Shown: one piece after another, positions 59,938-64,000 of the stretch
Position numbering within the stretch: the stretch's first letter is position 1
How the letters are laid out: every line of letters begins with the position of its first letter
DNA from: Amia ocellicauda
Taxonomy: Eukaryota > Chordata > Actinopteri > Amiiformes > Amiidae
Assembly (NCBI RefSeq): GCF_036373705.1
Contig: NC_089868.1
Span: 18,396,520 to 18,460,519 of the forward strand
Direction: 5' to 3'
DNA: 64,000 nucleotides
The notes under the pieces: generated by a model
The model's input: only the letters and a program-made list of their open reading frames with translations
What the model was told of the DNA's origin: nothing
The model's database searches: none
Position numbers and translations under genes: made by a program

Positions 59938-62359
59938 TTACCATATATGAGATTCACAGTGTGTCATCTTAATGACGCCTACTCCTCCACCGAGCCGGCG
60001 ATAGTTCATTCCCCCATAGAGCCTGGGGATTAGAAAGAGGAAAACAATGTGAATGAGATAAAACCAATCCTCTTGGGCAGAAACTAAACTCCACTGAGCT
60101 CGTATGGCCAGAATGATCAGGGCGTAGTATCTGCTTACCTCCATGTATTAGCATCAGGATCATAGACTTCTATTGTTTTCAGGTACGTTGTGCCATCAAA
60201 GCCGCCAACTGCCATTAACTGTCCATTCACTACAGCTAAACCAACCTGCAGGAGAGAAGGACACAGAGTGAGGACGGAAACAACGTCCGACCACACAAAG
60301 CTCCCCAGAAGACGTCGTCTGTACTTACGCCGCTCCTCCTAGAAGTCATGGCCACTACGGGAGACCACTGGTTCGTCCTGGGGTTGTACCGCTCTGCACT
60401 GCTCAGCTCGGTGGTGTCGTCCCGGCCGCCCACAGAGTAGATCATGTCCTGGTACACTGCGCAGCCTAGGTGTTTCCGCCGCGTGCCCATTGGTGCCACG
60501 GTGTGCCAGCGGTTCTCCTGAGGGTTATAGCGCTCGACTGGGGGAGAGCAGGAGAGATCAGTGCCCATGCCCAAGACAAACGGACATTTTCAATTACAGT
60601 ACCAGTACGATACATTTAAATGTCCATTGGTAGCATGTAAAACAGAAATCAAGAGAGAAAAATATGTACCAGTGTTGAGAGGAGACGTGCCATCCGATCC
60701 CCCGACAGCATAGAGGAACCCTCCCAATACTGCAACTGCCACCCCCAGACGTCTAGTGCTCATGGAGGCCACGCGTGTCCACTTGTTCTCCTTAGGGTCA
60801 TATCTGTAAAGAAAGAGAAAAAAAATTTACCTCTTCATTGCATTTTCACTCACTAACAAACCAACGTTGCTGCCCTGTCTCTGTCAAGAATCCCCTGCCG
60901 CTCCTTCCCCTACGATGGTGGCACTCAGTTACGCAGCTCTGCCGCTGGCTGGCGACACACTCCATCACACACACGCAGCGTTTGAGTGTTACAGGGCCTG
61001 CCAAACTTCAGCCACAGTCTCAAGATTACTCCCAAGCGGTTTTGTAGGTTAGTAGGCTTTATGAACGCTCATTTCCGTGCTTTCACCTTTCAACTATGTT
61101 GAGACATGAGACTCCGTCCTGTCCTCCAACTGCATAAAGATACCCCCCCAGAACAGCCACCCCAACACTGGTCCTGCACGTGCTGGTAGGAGCCACATCA
61201 CTGCTCCACTGGTTGGTCTTGGGGTCATACCTGGGGGGACAACAGACACAGACATTCACAACTCCTCAGCCGAATTCAATTCATGCCGAACGCCACACCG
61301 CACAGTAAAGGCAATGTTTAATTACTAATTCACCAATGAAAGACATAAAATCAGTTAGCCAATGAGGTATTGATCTTTTTTTTTTTTTTTTTTTAACAGA
61401 ATAACAATTTAGCATTACATACGATTATTTGGTCAAACAAGTTTTTTTTATGTATTTAATGAGCCACAAGATGGAAGCAGAGACTCGTGAAGCAATACCG
61501 GACCTATACCCACCTTTCTACACTATTTAGATAAGAGGAGCCGTCGTGCCCCCCCACTGCGTACAGGAGGTCATCGAGGACGCTGACGCCGACCCCACAG
61601 CGCCTCTTACTCATGGATGCCACCATGCGCCACTCGTTGGTCTGGGGGTCGTAGCGCTCCACGCTGGAAATGGCATCGCCGCTGCACCAGCCTCCGACTG
61701 AAACAGCACAGAGCACAGAGCCAGTGAAGTACCCAGGACGCACACAAACCATTCACACTTTCTAACAGAAAAGAAAATTATTAACATTATTGTCATCTTA
61801 TGTTATAATACTATAATATAATAGTAATACTATAATATAATAACAGCATACGATGATAACATTTGTGCATGTTTAATGAAGGGCAACTTAGGAGTTCTTC
61901 CCATGCTACTGGACAGACAGTTGCCTCGCAGGGTTTCCTGTCAAGGGTTGCCAACTCCCGACAAAATAGGTCAACCGTTTTGACAGAAGCTAAAGACTTG
62001 GCATTGCCCAAATTCACCCAATCTGGAGCTCCTGAGTTGTAGCCAAACTCTCAATCTAAGTTCTACTTGAGCTGATTTGGATGCTTAAAGGAGGCAACTT
62101 TACCACCTTTATAAAGTCAAATAAAAACCTCAATACTTTTCTTGCACTTCCACCTTTCAAGGAGTTTCAACAACTACACAAACTGTATGCAGCACTGTAT
62201 ACAAAGTATCTGCTGGGCCGGCGTTTGTCTCACACACACACACCTGCGAACAGAACCTCCCCACAACGGATGGGTTTCCGTGGCCTGGTCCGTGGTCCCT
62301 GCATGAGGGGGCGCTCTTGAGGTAAGAGAAGGTAGTTTTTGGCTTCATCAACCAAGTCT
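59938..62359 (-). CDS. KLHL20: Kelch-like protein 20, 3' portion
   Basis: A substrate adaptor of a Cullin-3 ubiquitin ligase: the BTB domain binds CUL3, the Kelch propeller binds substrates. The last seven exons are here: 62244-62359, 61514-61697, 61087-61230, 60670-60803, 60329-60537, 60139-60245 and 59938-60022. All are in phase with GT-AG junctions and encode the C-terminal 325 residues of a protein of about 609. The first exon covers the end of the BACK region ([20 protein letters not shown]) and the linker. Six Kelch repeats follow, each with a Gly-Gly pair and a spaced Tyr/Trp: [50 protein letters not shown] and [10 protein letters not shown]. The end is [10 protein letters not shown]. 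The match to mammalian KLHL20 is nearly exact. BTB exons lie beyond base 64000. The donor of the first exon here is embedded in a GT repeat. It converges on CENPL. Confidence 0.96.
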
Positions 62360-64000
62360 CTGTACCAGGAAAAAACACACAAGGCTGTACTAAAATGCTG
62401 TATTCCTCTGTGCATTTAACAGTCTCCCATGCATTCACAATGTCTCAGGACACTTGTTTTCTCCAAATCAAACAATTAAAGAGTGGTTTGTTTGTTTCTT
62501 TCTCCTAAAAGCAGGAAACTATTTAATATATTCTGAATTAAAACAATTATTAAGGGTATAATCAGCTTTGACATGCCTTCCCTTTAACTAGTAATCACAA
62601 CACTACAACAAATTGATGGGGTTTGTCCGACTACTGATAGTAAATTGAATATGAATGGCTCCCATTACGTCTAATGTTAATTCCAACACATCGTTTATCA
62701 CAGAAAGGCTACTTCAAATGCTGGTCTTGTAACTTTAACAGAATAAAGAGCGTCAAATGGAAGCAGAGGGACTCTAATCTTTGACATGATCTTCACTCAA
62801 ATTCCCATAATGCTGACAGCTGCCCAGGAACTTGGGAAGGCACACATGTCAAGGGTTTAGATGCATTAATGTAAACTGAACGAGCAGAACAAGACTGCGG
62901 CACAGGAAATGGGATGATCGTAACAAGCCTGCTGCCAGGGAGCGCACACACAAACGGTCCGCATCGGGAAAGTGCTTCTAACTATTGGACCAAATGCAGC
63001 TGTATGCATCCGTCCATATGACAGATTTCACCGTTATCTACAGTTTTTATGGATAGCGAACTCGAGGCGATTCTCTTTAGTCTCTCAACGGGACATTAGG
63101 ATTCAGAGGCTGAGATTTTCCTCCTCCAACAAGGAAGGTGGAACGGAAGGTTAATTTTCGGAATATTTCAATGATTTAGAAGGCAAGGTTTTGCACTGGG
63201 GATTCTTTTCACGATTAGAATGGCGCTACCAGAATGCCAATTTTATACTACTTGGTTTTAACAACTCTGTTATCTCTCCTGTAATGAAGGATAGTTGAAA
63301 GTCATAATTTGATGTCCTGGTGCTTACTTTCTGTGCCAGTAAGAAAAATGTCTGTAATTTTCAGATGTAGCTTATCTACATAACAATACATCTTTTTCCC
63401 CCCTTTTCTTCTTCATCCCAGAACATTATTTCTCTAAAGCTTTATAAACAACTCACCCTGCTTTTGTGATTTCTTTATGTGTCAGTAACTACAGGTTTTG
63501 TTTGCATTTCATTTGGATGAAGCTGAAAAATGCAAGCCACACTCTGACAAGGTAATTATATGTTAGAGATTATATGAAATGTAATAAATAACTGTCATAA
63601 AAAACAAGGCACATTTTATCTTTTACCATTGGCATTCACAGATTAAAAGCATACTGGAAATTTCCATACAGAGTGGGGAATTTATCATGCAGTTATCAGA
63701 TGATTTTACACTGCAATTAAATAGACTAAATCAGAAAGAAACAACTTTCTTTTCACTACTCAGAACGGGGCATCTTTTCTTTTCCAGCCGTCAATCACTG
63801 CAAATCAAGTACAGTATAATGGCCTCACTCTGTTAGACTACACCGAACATATAATTGCCCATCACAGCTGAAGACTGTCTTGTAGAGGAAACATTTTTAT
63901 TTCACTGGAAAAAGAAAAGATAAGTTATTACCTCTCTCGATGCACTGCTTTACTTAAGAATTGAAAGAACGGAGAGCAATCTAAAATCGTAACCTAAAAG
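62360..64000 (-). other. KLHL20: KLHL20 intron (upstream part)
   Basis: AT-rich sequence upstream of the exon at 62244-62359. No exon with the preceding KLHL20 residues (ending DEECR in relatives) was found, so the next exon is outside the window. No repeat is recognised. Confidence 0.6.

Noticed and set aside
59736..60033. Plus-strand frames at the KLHL20 3' end
   Set aside because: They overlap the 3' UTR and last exon of KLHL20 on the other strand and have no similarity.
63920..63960. Possible further KLHL20 exon ending CGAGAGAG|GTAATA
   Set aside because: The translated sequence does not match the KLHL20 residues expected before DLVDEAK.

Overview
This window is nuclear DNA from a vertebrate, most likely a ray-finned fish. 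It is AT-rich, has spliced genes with GT..AG introns, and carries Tc1/mariner, hAT-like and CR1/L2-type elements typical of fish genomes. I cannot name the species. All gene calls come from translating the sequence and comparing it with remembered vertebrate families; no database search was run.

Genes sit at the right-hand end. DARS2 (mitochondrial aspartyl-tRNA synthetase, minus strand, 43368-54564) resolves into 17 phase-consistent exons encoding 677 residues. CENPL (centromere protein L, plus strand, 55293-57176) resolves into 5 exons encoding 361 residues. The two are head to head across about 730 bp that probably forms a bidirectional promoter. KLHL20 (minus strand, 59938-62359) is present as its last seven exons: the end of the BACK region and all six Kelch repeats. 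Its BTB end lies beyond base 64000. The order KLHL20-CENPL-DARS2 and the relative orientations match human 1q25.1. The three genes are neighbours by ancestry and have unrelated roles: mitochondrial translation, centromere assembly and ubiquitin-ligase substrate recognition.

Bases 1-43000 are a gene-poor stretch. It holds mobile-element remnants: a rearranged Tc1 (2830-3489), two hAT-like elements (4946-6514 and 20874-22083), a large foldback with arms of about 285 bp (16303-16989), a short palindromic MITE (421-660), a SINE/L2-type tail (about 23873-23945) and a foldback with 21-bp subterminal tandem repeats (38898-39642). Several moderately GC-rich blocks between 25 and 36 kb look like conserved non-coding elements, but this cannot be tested here.

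The least expected signal is a possible unrecognised minus-strand gene or gene relic at 38299-39801. It has a small basic first exon with a good donor in a CpG-richer patch, an intron holding the 21-bp-repeat foldback, and a phase-matched second exon encoding a basic coiled-coil-like segment followed by an acidic serine-rich segment, interrupted by one in-frame stop.

Inside DARS2, intron 12 holds a Tc1 element nested within an older Tc1 element. Intron 1 holds a CR1/L2-like reverse-transcriptase relic whose 3' end runs directly into the T-tract and splice acceptor of exon 2.
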